Assembly: GCA_900557255.1 (NCBI GenBank)
Contig: USSA01000061.1
Span: 1 to 15,329, forward strand
Source of the DNA: an uncultured Prevotella sp.
GTDB taxonomy: Bacteria > Bacteroidota > Bacteroidia > Bacteroidales > Bacteroidaceae
DNA: 15,329 nucleotides
Direction: 5' to 3'
Under the pieces are notes generated by a model that was not told the origin of the DNA, did no database searches, and worked only from the letters and a program-made list of their open reading frames with translations. The translations under genes and the position numbers were made by a program. This document shows, piece after piece, positions 1 to 6,468 of the stretch; the stretch's first letter is position 1; each line of letters opens with the position of its first letter.

Positions 1-459
1 GTTCGGTCAGTACTGACTGATTACATCGAAACCAACCATTGCCGGAAGACACCCGAGCGTTTTGCTGTGCTTGACGCCGCATACAGCCTTGGAGGATTCT
101 TCAGAACGGAAGACTTGGTGGAGGAGCTGGCGCAGCGCAATTTTCATGTAAGCCGCGGCACGCTATTCAATTCGCTTCGTCTCTTCGTCGAGCTGCGTCT
201 TCTCATACGCCACCGCTTTCAGAACGGCACCCGTTATGAGGCGTGCTATAAGAACGAAAGCCATTGCCACCAGATCTGCACAGTATGCGGCAAGGCCATA
301 GACGTGGACATACCAGGCATTTCAGACCTCCTGCAGGACGCCAAGATGCGCCGCTTCCGTAAAGACCGCTATGCGCTCTACATTTACGGAGTGTGCTCAG
401 CCTGCCAGCTGAAGGAAAAGCGTAAGCGGGTGGCAATAAAGAACGAAAACAAAAAATAA
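1..459 (+). CDS. Fur-family transcriptional regulator, 5' end cut off by window
   Basis: The frame is open from base 1 and the start lies outside the window; 152 residues are visible. The first ~70 visible residues read as the winged-helix DNA-binding domain of the ferric uptake regulator (Fur/PerR/Zur) family, with the family's TPERFAVL stretch at visible residues 17-24 and the SRGTLFNSL recognition-helix-like stretch near 51-59. The C-terminal half has a CTVCGK pair (C93, C96) and a second pair in CSAC (C132, C135), the structural zinc site typical of the family, preceded by an ESHCH segment where metal ligands usually lie. Family members repress metal-uptake or oxidative-stress genes with Fe, Zn, Mn or peroxide as signal; which applies here cannot be told. 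About 10-20 N-terminal residues are probably missing. It lies 24 bp upstream of purA on the same strand, so co-transcription is possible. Confidence 0.85.
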   Translation, partial: VRSVLTDYIETNHCRKTPERFAVLDAAYSLGGFFRTEDLVEELAQRNFHVSRGTLFNSLRLFVELRLLIRHRFQNGTRYEACYKNESHCHQICTVCGKAIDVDIPGISDLLQDAKMRRFRKDRYALYIYGVCSACQLKEKRKRVAIKNENKK

Positions 460-462
460 CCG

Positions 463-483
463 AATCAAAACATTTGATTTTTT
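463..483 (+). other. AT-rich hairpin with T-run abutting the purA start
   Basis: The 7-bp inverted repeat AATCAAA (463-469) / TTTGATT (473-479) with an ACA loop runs directly into a T tract that ends at the purA ATG. It resembles a weak intrinsic terminator or attenuator between the Fur-family gene and purA, but the stem is all A/T except for one G-C pair, so it may only be a fortuitous palindrome. Confidence 0.3.
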
Positions 484-1758
484 ATGAATAAAGGAAAAGT
501 AGATGTCCTCCTCGGTCTCCAATGGGGCGATGAGGGAAAGGGAAAGGTCGTAGACGTCCTTACTCCGAAGTATGATGTAATTGCTCGTTTTCAGGGAGGT
601 CCTAACGCAGGACATACCTTGGAGTTCGAAGGCCAGAAGTACGTGTTGCGCAGCATCCCCTCTGGCATCTTCCAGGGTGGTAAGGTCAACATTATAGGTA
701 ACGGCGTGGTTCTCGCTCCGGACCTCTTCATGGCAGAGGCAAAGGATTTGGAGAAGAGCGGTCACGATCTCAAGGAGCGCCTCCACATCTCAAAGAAGGC
801 ACATCTTATCATGCCTACACATCGCGTGCTCGATGCAGCCATCGAGGCTTCAAAGGGAAAGAACAAGGTAGGTACTACTGGTAAGGGTATCGGTCCTACT
901 TATACTGACAAGGTTAGCCGTACCGGTCTTCGCGTAGGCGATATCCTTGACAATTTCGAGGAGAAGTATGCTGCTCACAAGGCTGCTCATCTCAAAACCA
1001 TCGCAAGTCTCGGTTATACCGACTTCGATATTACAGAGGTTGAGAAGACCTGGATGGAGGGCATCGAATACTTGAAGCAGTTCAAACTTATTGATAGCGA
1101 GGTCGAAATCAATAAGGTGCTCCGTTCTGGCAAGGATATCCTCTGCGAGGGTGCTCAGGGTACTATGCTCGATGTTGATTTCGGTTCTTATCCATTCGTT
1201 ACTTCTTCTAATACCATCTGTGCAGGTGCTTGCACCGGTTTAGGTGTCGGTCCTAACCGTATCGGCAATGTTTATGGTATCATGAAGGCTTACTGTACAC
1301 GTGTTGGTGCAGGTCCATTCCCTACAGAGCTCTTCGATGAGACAGGTGCCAAGATCCGTGAACTCGGTCATGAGTATGGTGCTGTTACTGGTCGTGAGCG
1401 TCGTTGTGGCTGGTGCGACCTCGTACAGCTCAAGTATTCTGTCATGGTGGACGGTGTTACTGAGCTTATCATGATGAAGAGTGATGTGCTCGATGGCTTC
1501 GATACCGTTAAGGCTTGCGTGGCATATAAGTTGAAGGATGGTTCTGTTACAACAGATTTCCCATACGAAATCGATGATGTTGAACCAGTTTACAAGGAAT
1601 TCAAGGGCTGGAAGACAGATATGACTAAGTTCACATCTGAAGATCAGTTCCCACAGGAGTTCAAGGATTATATTGCTTTCATAGAAGAGTTCCTTGAGAC
1701 TAAGATCGGTATCATTTCTATCGGTCCAGACCGTGCTCAGACTATTGTACGCAAGTAA
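484..1758 (+). CDS. purA: Adenylosuccinate synthetase
   Basis: Adenylosuccinate synthetase (EC 6.3.4.4) joins IMP and aspartate using GTP, the first committed step from IMP to AMP, in the cytoplasm. The 424-residue product is of normal length. Visible signatures: the N-terminal phosphate-binding loop WGDEGKGK (14-21) containing the catalytic Asp16, GGPNAGHT (38-45) with the catalytic His, the GTTGKGIGPTY stretch near 130, GTMLDVDFGSYPFVTSSNT near 225-245, the VTGRERRCGWCD segment in the C-terminal third, and GPDRAQT near the end for guanine nucleotide binding. The start at 484 puts the P-loop-like motif at the expected distance from the N-terminus. There is no Shine-Dalgarno sequence, which is normal for Bacteroidetes. 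It sits between a Fur-family regulator and hisS, all on the same strand. Confidence 0.97.
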   Translation: MNKGKVDVLLGLQWGDEGKGKVVDVLTPKYDVIARFQGGPNAGHTLEFEGQKYVLRSIPSGIFQGGKVNIIGNGVVLAPDLFMAEAKDLEKSGHDLKERLHISKKAHLIMPTHRVLDAAIEASKGKNKVGTTGKGIGPTYTDKVSRTGLRVGDILDNFEEKYAAHKAAHLKTIASLGYTDFDITEVEKTWMEGIEYLKQFKLIDSEVEINKVLRSGKDILCEGAQGTMLDVDFGSYPFVTSSNTICAGACTGLGVGPNRIGNVYGIMKAYCTRVGAGPFPTELFDETGAKIRELGHEYGAVTGRERRCGWCDLVQLKYSVMVDGVTELIMMKSDVLDGFDTVKACVAYKLKDGSVTTDFPYEIDDVEPVYKEFKGWKTDMTKFTSEDQFPQEFKDYIAFIEEFLETKIGIISIGPDRAQTIVRK

Positions 1759-1765
1759 ATTATAT

Positions 1766-1854
1766 AGTGTTTAATGTTTAGTGTTTAATGTTTACTTTGA
1801 GGGGTTTACATGGCGCTAGACATTAAACATTTAACATTCATATTAAACATTAAT
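1766..1854. repeat. 14-bp tandem repeat and imperfect inverted copies between purA and hisS
   Basis: AGTGTTTAATGTTT occurs twice in tandem (1766-1779 and 1780-1793). From 1821 to 1854 the opposite orientation appears (ATTAAACAT twice, TTAACATT once), so the two halves can form an imperfect AT-rich stem around a 26-nt loop (1795-1820). The right half runs to within 3 bp of the hisS start codon. Short blocks of ATTAAACATT-type repeats are, as I recall, common between Bacteroidales genes. A role in mRNA processing or folding is inference. Confidence 0.6.
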
Positions 1855-1856
1855 AA

Positions 1857-3221
1857 ATGGCTCAGAAACCAAGTATACCAAAGGGCACGAGAGATTTTGG
1901 TCCTGTTGAGATGGCGAAACGCAACTACATCTTCAACACCATCAAGGAAGTGTATGCTCTTTATGGATTCCAGCAGATTGAGACCCCTGCCATGGAAACC
2001 CTTCAGACTTTGATGGGCAAGTATGGTGAAGAGGGTGATAAACTGCTTTTTAAGATATTGAATTCAGGCGACTATATGAATAAGGTGAGCGATGAGGATA
2101 TTCATTCTCTCGGATCACTCAAATTAGCTGCGAAACTTTGTGAGAAGGGTCTTCGTTATGACTTGACCGTTCCTTTCGCACGTTACGTAGTGCAGCACCG
2201 CGAGGAGTTGCAGATGCCTTTTAAACGTTATCAGATTCAGCCAGTATGGCGTGCAGACCGCCCTCAGAAGGGACGTTACCGTGAGTTCTATCAGTGTGAT
2301 GCTGATGTGGTTGGCTCTGATTCTCTCCTGAACGAGGTCGAGTTGATGCAGATTGTTGATACCGTGTTCACCAAGTTTGGTGTTCGTGTATGCATCAAGA
2401 TTAATAACCGCAAGATTCTTACCGGTATTGCAGAGGTTATCGGCGAGGCTGAGAAGATTGTAGATATCACAGTAGCCATCGATAAGCTTGATAAAATCGG
2501 ACTTGACAATGTAAACGAAGAGTTGCGTAATGACGGCATTTCTGAAGAGGCTATTGAGAAGTTGCAGCCAATCATCTCATTGTCAGGAACAAATGATGAG
2601 AAACTTGAAGTGATAGCGAAGGTTCTCGAAGGTTCAGAAGTTGGTTTAAAGGGTGTAGAGGAAACCAAGTTTATCCTCGATACCTTGAAGACTCTTGGCT
2701 TGAACAACGAGATAGAACTGGATCTCACCCTGGCTCGTGGCTTGAACTATTACACAGGTGCAATCTTCGAGGTGAAGGCGCTTGATACTCCAATGGGAAG
2801 TATTACAGGTGGTGGGCGTTACGATAACCTTACCGGCATTTTCGGTTTGCCAGGTTTGAGCGGTGTTGGTATCAGTTTTGGTGCTGACCGTATTTATGAT
2901 GTGTTAGGTGCGCTCGACCTTTATCCGAAGGAGGCAGTAAATGCTACTCAGGTACTGTTTATCAACTTCGGTGAAAAGGAGACAGCTTACTGCCTGCCTA
3001 TAGTAAGTGCAGCTCGTGCAGCCGGTATCCGTACCGAAATCTTCCCTGATAAGGCGAAGATGAAGAAGCAGATGAGCTATGCCAATGCCAAGAATATTCC
3101 GTTTGTGGTGCTTGCAGGTGAGAATGAGATGGCTCAGGGCAAGGTTACGCTTAAGAATATGGAAACTGGCGAACAAACCTTGGTTACTGCCGAGGAATTG
3201 ATAGCCAAAGTAAATAAATAA
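1857..3221 (+). CDS. hisS: Histidyl-tRNA synthetase
   Basis: Class II aminoacyl-tRNA synthetase (EC 6.1.1.21) that charges tRNA-His with histidine in the cytoplasm. The 454-residue product opens with KGTRDFGP (9-16), as HisRS does. [12 protein letters not shown] (100-111) and the motif 2 region [18 protein letters not shown] (131-148) are present, as are the two histidine-specific signatures [10 protein letters not shown] (292-301) and GGGRYDNL (318-325), and motif 3 around [11 protein letters not shown] (336-346). The C-terminal ~90 residues are the anticodon-binding domain. The insert between motif 2 and the HisA signature makes it slightly longer than the E. coli enzyme, as in many Bacteroidetes. 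The ATG at 1857 is preferred because the conserved N-terminus follows it directly. It lies 98 bp after purA with the AT-rich repeat in between. Confidence 0.97.
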   Translation: MAQKPSIPKGTRDFGPVEMAKRNYIFNTIKEVYALYGFQQIETPAMETLQTLMGKYGEEGDKLLFKILNSGDYMNKVSDEDIHSLGSLKLAAKLCEKGLRYDLTVPFARYVVQHREELQMPFKRYQIQPVWRADRPQKGRYREFYQCDADVVGSDSLLNEVELMQIVDTVFTKFGVRVCIKINNRKILTGIAEVIGEAEKIVDITVAIDKLDKIGLDNVNEELRNDGISEEAIEKLQPIISLSGTNDEKLEVIAKVLEGSEVGLKGVEETKFILDTLKTLGLNNEIELDLTLARGLNYYTGAIFEVKALDTPMGSITGGGRYDNLTGIFGLPGLSGVGISFGADRIYDVLGALDLYPKEAVNATQVLFINFGEKETAYCLPIVSAARAAGIRTEIFPDKAKMKKQMSYANAKNIPFVVLAGENEMAQGKVTLKNMETGEQTLVTAEELIAKVNK

Positions 3222-3237
3222 TACTCTCTTTCTCGTC

Positions 3238-3290
3238 CTCTCGTGCTCGTATATGTGAATATGCAGTGCGGCAGGGCGAGAGCTTTTTAT
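3238..3290 (+). terminator. Probable intrinsic terminator after hisS
   Basis: CTCTCG (3238-3243) pairs with CGAGAG (3277-3282), followed by CTTTTTAT. A smaller inner stem, ATAT/ATAT around GTGA (3251-3262), can fold inside the loop. The outer stem is only 6 bp, so confidence is moderate. Confidence 0.5.
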
Positions 3291-3345
3291 GTGTTAGCGT
3301 GTATGCCTAACTATAATTTTAGTAAATTCTAAAAACTACAGACAA

Positions 3346-4338
3346 ATGAAAAAAATAAAAGCTATTTTATGTGTATTCATACTGTCGTTACTGATGACAT
3401 CCAGCACAAAGACAACAACGATTTTTGTAATAGGTGATTCTACTGCTGCCGAGAAAGGTGGTTTTAGAAATAATCCAGAGCGAGGATGGGGGATGGTATT
3501 GCAAGGCTTTTTTGATGACAAGGTGATTGTTGACAATCATGCTGTTAATGGTCGTTCTTCTTTGAGCTTTATCAATGAAGGAAGATGGAAAAAGGTTTTG
3601 GATAGAATAAAGCCAGGTGATTATGTGTTTATCCAGTTTGGGCATAACGATGAAAAGTCAATGCCTGACCGTCATACTGATCCGGGATCTACTTTTGATG
3701 CAAACCTTGCCAGATATGTAAATGAGACCCGTGCCAAGGGTGGCATTCCTGTATTATTCAATGCGGTGGTTCGTCGCTGCTATTATTCTGCAGAATTGAA
3801 GAATGATGATGACGAGAAGCTTCGCAATAAAGTATATGATGGAAAGGAACAGATTAATAGCGATACGCTTATCGACACCCACGGAGCTTATGTGATAGCT
3901 CCCCGCAATGTAGCAAAGCAGCTGAATGTTCCGTTTGTTGATGCTACCAGGATTACCCACGATATAGAAACGGGCATGGGTATTGAAGGCAGCCGCAAAT
4001 TACATATGTGGTTTATGCCTGGCGAGAATCCGCAGGTTCCTAAGGGTAAGAAAGATAATACCCATTATAATGTATATGGTGCACGTGTGGTTGCCGGTGC
4101 GCTTGCTGATGCTGTAGCTGAGCAGGTGCCAGCGCTGAAGTCTCATGTCTGCCATTATGATTATGTAGTCTCTGCAGAAGGTCGAGGCAATTTCATGGAT
4201 TTGCAGAAGGCTGTAGATGCGGTTCCTGTAGGCAAGAAGGCTGTTATCCGTATTTTGGGTGGTGAATGGAAGAAGCCAATCATCGCAAAAGACAAGAAGA
4301 TTAAGTTTGTAAAGTCATTTGGTGCTAAAATCAAATAG
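3346..4338 (+). CDS. Secreted SGNH esterase (CE12, rhamnogalacturonan acetylesterase-like) with a partial CE8 tail
   Basis: 330 residues with an N-terminal signal peptide (basic MKKIK, hydrophobic 6-18, likely cut near residue 20). Residues ~24-262 are an SGNH hydrolase of the rhamnogalacturonan acetylesterase type: GDST with nucleophile Ser32 (block I), NGRSS near 69-72 (block II glycine), FGHND (98-102, block III), and DNTH with Asp237/His240 (block V). The enzymes of this family remove acetyl groups from pectic rhamnogalacturonan in the periplasm or outside. From ~271 to 330 the sequence changes to the first strands of a pectin methylesterase (CE8) domain: YVVSAEGRGNFMDLQKAVDA followed by a valine/isoleucine-rich strand and KKIKFV. 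The gene stops there, without the CE8 catalytic Asp/Arg residues. CE12-CE8 fusions occur in pectin-degrading Bacteroidetes, so this looks like a fusion that lost its second enzyme. A weak TAATTTTA at 3314-3321 is the only promoter-like sequence I see upstream. The acetylesterase call is firm at fold level; substrate is inferred. Confidence 0.85.
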   Translation: MKKIKAILCVFILSLLMTSSTKTTTIFVIGDSTAAEKGGFRNNPERGWGMVLQGFFDDKVIVDNHAVNGRSSLSFINEGRWKKVLDRIKPGDYVFIQFGHNDEKSMPDRHTDPGSTFDANLARYVNETRAKGGIPVLFNAVVRRCYYSAELKNDDDEKLRNKVYDGKEQINSDTLIDTHGAYVIAPRNVAKQLNVPFVDATRITHDIETGMGIEGSRKLHMWFMPGENPQVPKGKKDNTHYNVYGARVVAGALADAVAEQVPALKSHVCHYDYVVSAEGRGNFMDLQKAVDAVPVGKKAVIRILGGEWKKPIIAKDKKIKFVKSFGAKIK

Positions 4339-4375
4339 TAACAGGCTTTTTTAAAACTCCCGATATCTTTGAAAT

Positions 4376-4433
4376 TACATGGCGATGTAGAAGTCTGTGC
4401 GTCGTGACATAGATCAAAATGCATCGCCATGTA
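4376..4433. repeat. Perfect 12-bp inverted repeat with 34-nt spacer
   Basis: TACATGGCGATG (4376-4387) is matched exactly by its reverse complement CATCGCCATGTA (4422-4433). Each arm continues into further partial symmetry (TACATGGCGATGTA at 4376-4389). It lies between the CE12 esterase stop and the hairpin at 4448-4477, in sequence with no gene. It could be a REP-like palindrome, a recombination scar or an mRNA 3' structure; no transposase is near. Confidence 0.7.
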
Positions 4434-4447
4434 GTAAACCTATACAT

Positions 4448-4477
4448 AAAAGGGGTACTTTCACAAGCACCCCTTTT
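4448..4477. terminator. Bidirectional intrinsic terminator
   Basis: AAAAGGGGT (4448-4456) and ACCCCTTTT (4469-4477) form a perfect 9-bp stem with a 12-nt loop, giving a U-rich end on both strands. On the plus strand it would end the CE12 esterase transcript; on the minus strand it would end a transcript from the promoter at 4646-4677. Confidence 0.75.
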
Positions 4478-4640
4478 CATATTATACAAAAACATTATGA
4501 ATTATTTCTATTAGCGAACAAGATTTTAATTTCTATCTTTGTCTCAATTATCTAAAAGTTTCAAACGTTCACCAGAATTGCTTTTGGCAAGGGGCAATTC
4601 CTACTCGTAGGATAACCTCAGTTCTGATGTTTATCATTTA
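4448..4640 (-). ncRNA. Candidate small structured RNA (unassigned)
   Basis: A gene-free interval is bounded on the minus strand by a Bacteroidetes promoter (4646-4677) and a GC-rich terminator (4448-4477), giving a predicted RNA of about 190 nt. Within it are local hairpins: TCCTAC/GTAGGA (4599-4612), GAATTGC/GCAATTC (4575-4581 with 4594-4600) and GATAAC/GTTTATC (4611-4616 with 4629-4635). The first two overlap by two bases, so they may be alternatives. A 22-codon reading frame (4637 down to 4569, MINIRTEVILRVGIAPCQKQ then FW) begins almost at the predicted 5' end, so a leader peptide or small protein is the alternative reading. The size class fits 6S-like RNAs but I see no diagnostic feature. 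A plus-strand TATCTTTG at 4534-4541 could also drive an overlapping transcript towards the hairpin at 4745-4780. Confidence 0.35.
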
Positions 4641-4645
4641 CGGTT

Positions 4646-4677
4646 GCAAAGGTACGAAGATTTTTATAATTGTACAA
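4646..4677 (-). promoter_or_regulatory. Bacteroidetes-type promoter, minus strand
   Basis: The minus strand reads TACCTTTGC at 4654-4646, an exact match to the TAnnTTTG -7 element, with TTGT at 4677-4674 about 19 nt upstream as an approximate -33 element. The expected transcription start is near 4640. No annotated protein gene follows within 190 nt. Confidence 0.55.
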
Positions 4678-4723
4678 TACCTAAAAATGGGGGTTTTGAT
4701 GAATACCTAGAAATGAGGAATGA
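4676..4723. promoter_or_regulatory. Two direct repeats of a possible operator upstream of the minus promoter
   Basis: AATACCTAAAAATG (4676-4689) recurs as AATACCTAGAAATG (4702-4715), one mismatch, 26 bp apart. On the minus strand the repeats read CATTTTTAGGTATT and CATTTCTAGGTATT and sit at about -35 to -80 of the candidate small RNA, where a regulator would bind. The first copy extends to ACCCCCATTTTTAGG, very like a motif at 10682-10703 in the rseC promoter region. Confidence 0.4.
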
Positions 4724-4744
4724 TAATGGAGGAGAGTAGATATG

Positions 4745-4780
4745 AAAAAAGGAAGTCCTTGTTGAAGAACTTCCTTTTTT
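4745..4780 (-). terminator. Intrinsic terminator of tRNA-Cys
   Basis: AAAAAAGGAAGT (4745-4756) and ACTTCCTTTTTT (4769-4780) form a perfect 12-bp inverted repeat around a 12-nt loop, four bases beyond the tRNA 3' end on the minus strand. The U tract exists on both strands, so it can also stop plus-strand transcripts. Confidence 0.85.
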
Positions 4781-4783
4781 ATG

Positions 4784-4854
4784 AGGTGTCTAGCGGAGTC
4801 GAACCGCTCTACACGGTTTTGCAGACCGTTACCTAACCGCTCGGTTAAGACACC
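4784..4854 (-). tRNA. tRNA-Cys (anticodon GCA)
   Basis: On the minus strand the cloverleaf folds fully: acceptor GGTGTCT (4854-4848) with AGACACC (4791-4785), anticodon stem ACGGT/ACCGT around loop CTGCAAA giving anticodon GCA, and T arm AGCGG-TTCGACT-CCGCT. The discriminator base (complement of A4784) is U73, the expected identity element for cysteine tRNA. The length is 71 nt and CCA is not encoded, so it must be added after transcription. Confidence 0.96.
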
Positions 4855-4886
4855 TTGTGTAGAACAATCATTTCTGATTTGCGAGT

Positions 4887-4919
4887 GCAAAGGTACTACT
4901 TTTTATTGGTTCTACCAAA
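4887..4919 (-). promoter_or_regulatory. Promoter of tRNA-Cys
   Basis: Minus-strand TTTG (4919-4916), 20 nt, then TACCTTTGC (4895-4887): a near-perfect Bacteroidetes sigma-ABfr promoter. The predicted start near 4880 leaves a ~25-nt 5' leader to the mature tRNA. The rest of 4920-5051 shows nothing I can assign, including no clear terminator for the leftward genes that end at 5052. Confidence 0.8.
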
Positions 4920-5051
4920 TTTTTATGCAACTTTTTTAATTAAAACAATCACTTTCTTTGTATCTTGCTCATAATGAACGGGTTCTGAAATGCTTTAATT
5001 TTTGTCTGGTTTCCTCGCTGCATGACAATAAAAGTAGTTTTAGCAGCTCTT

Positions 5052-5252
5052 TTATGAGAACTGCTCTTGTTCTTTCCGCTGAGTAGCCTCTTTCTTTTTA
5101 TTCTTTTGGCATTTCTCAACGAACGGGCAACCTGAACATTGATAGTTTTTACACTCTCGTGCTTGTTTGATGGAGCGGTAGATACAAATGGCGGCATACG
5201 TGATGCATGCCGCCAATATGATTGCTATGATGATATACTGTATCATAAGCAT
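5052..5252 (-). CDS. Small Cys-rich membrane protein (FeoB-associated Cys-rich type)
   Basis: 66 residues: one transmembrane helix at about 5-25, a short basic segment, then a cysteine cluster CKNYQCSGCPFVEKC (C34, C39, C42, C48) and a lysine/glutamate-rich tail. This layout matches the small family annotated as FeoB-associated Cys-rich membrane protein; no feoB is nearby, so a role in iron transport is only the family's label. The cysteines could hold a metal or an iron-sulfur cluster. ATG at 5252 is used, but the in-frame ATG at 5246 is equally possible. It follows the 73-aa membrane protein by 18 bp and is likely in the same leftward operon. Confidence 0.7.
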   Translation of the reverse strand: MLMIQYIIIAIILAACITYAAICIYRSIKQARECKNYQCSGCPFVEKCQKNKKKEATQRKEQEQFS

Positions 5253-5270
5253 AGGTAAATTAACATAATA

Positions 5271-5492
5271 CTAACCTACGGCGTTATAACCATTGGTTGA
5301 GTTTTTGCGCATGATGTCGCGGATGTTCATCTCCTTGAAACCCTCTGCGCGTTTCTGCTCTTCAAGCTCTTTCTCTTCCTCGATGTCCTTTTCTGAACGG
5401 GTGAAAGTGAAAGCCTTGTACTTAAATTCTGCAATCGCCCAACCTACGAGGCCCACAGCGATTAATGCAACAAATCCAATTAATGCGTTCAT
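5271..5492 (-). CDS. Small membrane protein with charged tail, unknown function
   Basis: 73 residues. An N-terminal hydrophobic helix (about 3-22) is followed by a strongly charged region with EKDIEEEKELEEQKRAEGF (about 34-52), likely helical or coiled coil, facing the cytoplasm by the positive-inside rule only weakly. I do not recognise a family. It lies 33 bp after the acidic 270-aa protein and 18 bp before the Cys-rich membrane protein, in the same direction, so the three are probably co-transcribed from the promoter at 6359-6391. Confidence 0.65.
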   Translation of the reverse strand: MNALIGFVALIAVGLVGWAIAEFKYKAFTFTRSEKDIEEEKELEEQKRAEGFKEMNIRDIMRKNSTNGYNAVG

Positions 5493-5525
5493 TTCTCTTT
5501 ATATTATAATAATGTATAAACTGAA

Positions 5526-6338
5526 TTAATAATCATCGTCGGCTACGTCTTCTGCATCATCAAGACCGAGGTTCTCCGGGTCTTCGAAGGTAGTACGGTA
5601 GCTTTCCTCAGTAAGCTTGTCGTCATCGAATGCATCGTCATCCTCATCTGGATCGTTGTAGTGATCCTCGATTTCTGGTGCATCCTCGTCTTCATCCTCG
5701 TCTGGGTCGAGCAGGTCGTCGTTGCGTTTCAAATCATTCTCATCTTCGAATCTCATGCGAACCTTTTCTACCTTTGGCTTCTCCTTGGCAAAGATAGCTT
5801 CTACCCAAGAACCTTTTGGCACTACGAGCACTTCGTAGTCATCAGCGAGCTTTTTCTCGTACAGACCTCCTGGCTTTTTCAGGCGGTCAGCAGGAAGAGT
5901 AGTTGTGCTGATGTCGAAATTACTTTCGATGATGTCCTGGATGCTCTGAGGCAGACTCTCCCAGCCACCACCAAAGTTGCGCTCCAAGAGTTCGATGAGC
6001 TTATTGGCGGTGATGTGACTTACATTTTCGTAAGTAAGATCAGTAACACGCATGATAGGACGCTTTTTGATGGCATACTTTTCTTTCTTGTCGTTGATAC
6101 GGAAAGTGCCAATCTTAAAGCCGCGTGCCATCAGTTTGTCAATCACTTCAGGACGGTCTACCGTCACTGGTTCCATTTCGAATGCGCTGCGGATCACTGC
6201 GATATACTTGTTCTGGTAATCCTTGAGGTCAGCATCCTTTTCTGCTGCTTCCCAAAGACGGAACACATCGTTCTCCTGCAATTCCCAAATGCTACTTTTA
6301 GTAACATTCTTCAGTGTTAATATTTTATCTTTATTCAT
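5526..6338 (-). CDS. Conserved hypothetical protein with long acidic C-terminus
   Basis: 270 residues from MNKDKILTLK. Residues ~1-190 look like a folded domain with short helices (WELQENDVFRLWEAAEKDAD; NKLIELLERNFGGGWESLPQ) and no motif I can name; the last ~70 residues are almost entirely Asp/Glu with a few Tyr/Asn (for example DPDEDEDEDAPEIEDHYNDP). The acidic tail recalls nucleic-acid mimics such as the Firmicutes RNA polymerase delta subunit, but I see no homology to claim. An upstream in-frame ATG at 6362 would add eight residues, yet it overlaps the -7 promoter element (6359-6367) and lies before the predicted transcription start, so the ATG at 6338 is chosen. It is the first gene of the leftward group and divergent from rarA. 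Confidence 0.8.
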   Translation of the reverse strand: MNKDKILTLKNVTKSSIWELQENDVFRLWEAAEKDADLKDYQNKYIAVIRSAFEMEPVTVDRPEVIDKLMARGFKIGTFRINDKKEKYAIKKRPIMRVTDLTYENVSHITANKLIELLERNFGGGWESLPQSIQDIIESNFDISTTTLPADRLKKPGGLYEKKLADDYEVLVVPKGSWVEAIFAKEKPKVEKVRMRFEDENDLKRNDDLLDPDEDEDEDAPEIEDHYNDPDEDDDAFDDDKLTEESYRTTFEDPENLGLDDAEDVADDDY

Positions 6339-6358
6339 CTTCAATTGTGTTTGTGTGT

Positions 6359-6391
6359 GCAAAAGTAAGTACTTCTTTTTATATATCCAAA
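6359..6391 (-). promoter_or_regulatory. Promoter of the leftward three-gene group
   Basis: Minus-strand TTTG (6391-6388), 20 nt, TACTTTTGC (6367-6359): exact Bacteroidetes -33/-7 elements. The expected start near 6352 gives a ~14-nt leader to the ATG at 6338 and excludes the ATG at 6362. Confidence 0.8.
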
Positions 6392-6430
6392 TTTTCTTGC
6401 CGTTTTTTTGTGTTTTTGGTCACTTTTTTA

Positions 6431-6461
6431 TTTGGAATTCGATTTTTTTCATTACCTTTGC
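6431..6461 (+). promoter_or_regulatory. rarA: Promoter of rarA
   Basis: TTTG (6431-6434), 18 nt, then TACCTTTGC (6453-6461). The predicted start falls at about 6466-6468, directly before the ATG at 6469, so the message would be leaderless or nearly so. Confidence 0.8.
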
Positions 6462-6468
6462 ACGTACT

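Noticed and set aside
1810..2013. 67-codon plus-strand frame at the start of hisS
   Set aside because: It overlaps hisS in a second frame and begins inside the intergenic repeat; no supporting motif.
4339..4783. Mobile element or CRISPR array in the gene-free stretch
   Set aside because: Only one inverted repeat, one pair of 14-bp direct repeats and two terminator hairpins are present; no regular repeat-spacer pattern and no transposase or integrase remnant.
4949..5197. 82-codon open frame on the minus strand
   Set aside because: It overlaps the Cys-rich membrane protein gene in another frame; the overlapping gene has a membrane helix and a CxxC cluster, this one has low-complexity basic sequence.
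5661..6320. 219-codon open frame on the plus strand
   Set aside because: It is fully antisense to the acidic hypothetical protein; its composition simply mirrors the Asp/Glu codons of that gene, and it has no promoter.
6223..6468. Upstream extension of the rarA reading frame by 82 codons
   Set aside because: It is antisense to the acidic protein gene, lies before the rarA promoter, and is not part of the conserved RarA N-terminus, which begins at 6469.
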